This document shows positions 62,710 to 64,000 of a stretch of 64,000 nucleotides of DNA, piece by piece. A model generated the notes under the pieces. It ran no database searches and was not told the DNA's origin. It saw only the letters and a list, made by a program, of their open reading frames with translations. Origin of the DNA: an uncultured Roseburia sp. (lineage in GTDB: Bacteria > Bacillota > Clostridia > Lachnospirales > Lachnospiraceae); NCBI GenBank assembly GCA_934292805.1, contig CAKQXQ010000006.1, positions 1-64,000 of the forward strand, given 5' to 3'. Every line of letters starts with the position of its first letter. Position 1 is the stretch's first letter. Position numbers and translations under genes: made by a program.

Positions 62710-64000
62710 CTACAGATGCCAGATATCTTTATTATACTGTTCGATCGTTCTGTCTGATGAGAAGAATCCTGCTTTGCTCATATTCACAAGCATCTTCTTC
62801 GCCCATGCCATACGGTCTTCATAGTCTGCGAAGATACGCTCCTTCGTTGCTGTATACTGCTCGAAATCAGGCAAAGTCATAAACCAGTCTTTGTTTAACA
62901 GTTCGTGATACAGACGCTCTAAGTTCTCTTTGCATCCAACTGCCATCATCTTGTCACTGACAATGAAATCGATCGCACGTTTAATATTCTCATCATTGTC
63001 ATAATATTTCTTAGACACATAGTCTGCTTTTGCATAATGCTCAATAACTTCTTCAGATGATTCACCGAAAATATAAATATTATCATCTCCGACGAACTGA
63101 TGCATTTCCACATTGGCACCATCCATTGTTCCGACCGCAACTGCACCATTTAACATGAACTTCATATTTGATGTTCCGGATGCTTCCTTGGATGCAAGTG
63201 AGATCTGTTCGTGGATATCTGCTGCAGGGATCAGCTTTTCTGCCAGTGTCACGTTATAGTTTTCTACCATGACTACCTTTAAGTATGGAGAAACCTCTGG
63301 ATCTTTTGCGATCAGCTCCTGTAAGCACAGGATCAGATGGATAATATCTTTTGCGATCACATAAGCCGGAGCTGCCTTTGCACCGAAGATCACTGTGATC
63401 GGACGGGCCGGTTTCTTTCCTGCTTTAATCTCAAAATATTTATGGATCACATAAAGAGCATTCATCTGCTGTCTCTTGTACTCATGCAGTCTCTTGATCT
63501 GGATATCATAAATGGAATTCTCATCTAACTCGATTCCCTGTGTTCTTGCAAGATATTCTTTTAATTCTGCCTTCTTGGTATTCTTAACATCAAGGATTTT
63601 CTGTAATACAGCCTCATCGTTAACAAATGCACCTAATTTTTCAAGCTCTGTTGCATCTTTTTTGAATCCGTCCCCAATTAAAGACTCAATTAATTCTGTA
63701 AGCTCCGGATCACAATGTAATAACCAGCGGCGGAATGTAATACCGTTTGTTTTGTTATTAAACTTCTCCGGATAAATCTTATAGAAATTATTCAGCTCTG
63801 AATTCTTTAAGATCTCCGTGTGAAGATATGCAACACCATTGATGCTGTATCCATAATGGATATCCATGTGTGCCATATGAACACGTTTTTCATCGTCGAT
63901 GATTGCTACGGATCTGTCGTCAAATTTATTTACAACACGGCTGTTCAACTCATAAATGATCGGCATTAACTGCGGAACTGCTTTCTCAAGGAAATGGATC
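62710..64000 (-). CDS. glgP: Glycogen/maltodextrin phosphorylase, C-terminal part
   Basis: Releases glucose 1-phosphate from alpha-1,4-glucans. Only the C-terminal 430 or so residues are in the window; the frame runs open past 64000. The region contains T-N-G-I-T-F-R-R-W, I-K-R-L-H-E-Y-K-R-Q, and the PLP site A-S-G-T-S-N-M-K-F-M-L-N-G-A, followed by G-T-M-D-G-A-N-V-E. It ends in the usual Y-N-K-D-I-W. The N-terminal half is outside the window. Confidence 0.96.
   Translation of the reverse strand, partial: IHFLEKAVPQLMPIIYELNSRVVNKFDDRSVAIIDDEKRVHMAHMDIHYGYSINGVAYLHTEILKNSELNNFYKIYPEKFNNKTNGITFRRWLLHCDPELTELIESLIGDGFKKDATELEKLGAFVNDEAVLQKILDVKNTKKAELKEYLARTQGIELDENSIYDIQIKRLHEYKRQQMNALYVIHKYFEIKAGKKPARPITVIFGAKAAPAYVIAKDIIHLILCLQELIAKDPEVSPYLKVVMVENYNVTLAEKLIPAADIHEQISLASKEASGTSNMKFMLNGAVAVGTMDGANVEMHQFVGDDNIYIFGESSEEVIEHYAKADYVSKKYYDNDENIKRAIDFIVSDKMMAVGCKENLERLYHELLNKDWFMTLPDFEQYTATKERIFADYEDRMAWAKKMLVNMSKAGFFSSDRTIEQYNKDIWHL

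Noticed and set aside
1..64000. CRISPR arrays, tRNA and rRNA genes
   Set aside because: No regularly spaced direct repeats, no cloverleaf-like sequence with the GTTCGAATC-type T-arm and no rRNA-like sequence were noticed on either strand by reading.

Overview
The window looks like a chromosomal segment of a spore-forming, low-GC anaerobic Firmicute, most likely Lachnospiraceae (Clostridium cluster XIVa). The reasons are the gene families present, strong AGGAGG-type ribosome sites, a T-box ahead of serS, a tig-clpP-clpX-lon-engB run, an alpha/beta-type small acid-soluble spore protein, and a non-AraB ribulokinase in the arabinose operon. No rRNA, tRNA, prophage, CRISPR array or intact insertion sequence was recognised. 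Genus and species cannot be fixed from the sequence alone.

Layout. 1-4130 (+): arabinose operon araA-araD-araK behind a promoter overlapped by a perfect 12+12 inverted repeat. 4260-9006 (-): AI-2E-family membrane protein, Gfo/Idh/MocA oxidoreductase, nicotinate phosphoribosyltransferase, transglutaminase-like protein. 9200-12770 (-): pyruvate kinase and carbamate kinase, then engB. 12796-18472 (-): protein quality-control genes lon, clpX, clpP, tig. 18628-23582: GH2 glycosidase and a GPH sugar transporter broken by an in-frame TAG, divergent from an AraC-type regulator. 23604-25230 (-): serS with its T-box leader.

25239-32462 (-): a five-gene operon joining a carbohydrate-type ABC importer (a solute-binding lipoprotein with a propeller-like N-terminal half, plus two permeases) to a large coiled-coil HlyD-like adaptor and a MacB-type extracellular-domain protein, with no ATPase. 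32567-36153 (-): nadE, hslO, a methyltransferase. 36336-45340: membrane and secreted proteins of unknown role, an alpha/beta hydrolase, recJ, truA, a SpoIID-like/peptidoglycan-binding protein and a tcdA-type E1-like enzyme. 45536-48623 (-): an O-acylation cassette (DUF4358 lipoprotein, MBOAT, DHHW). 48817-51227 (-): a NitT/TauT-type ABC importer. 51555-54300 (-): galK-galT. 54576-56999 (-): glyA and a DUF362 ferredoxin-type protein.

57207-57996 (+): three small membrane-protein genes, two of them only 33 and 47 codons. 58108-59772 (-): an MFS exporter behind a roughly 400-nt leader with a 23-codon reading frame and two terminator-like hairpins. 59976 (+): the spore protein. 60276-62531 (-): a GNAT-ABC exporter fusion. 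62710-64000 (-): glycogen phosphorylase, cut by the window end.

Most promising for new biology are the leader region of the MFS gene, the importer/adaptor/MacB-ectodomain operon, the small membrane-protein cluster, the GNAT-ABC fusion with a nine-A run at its junction, and two short repeats shared by distant intergenic regions.
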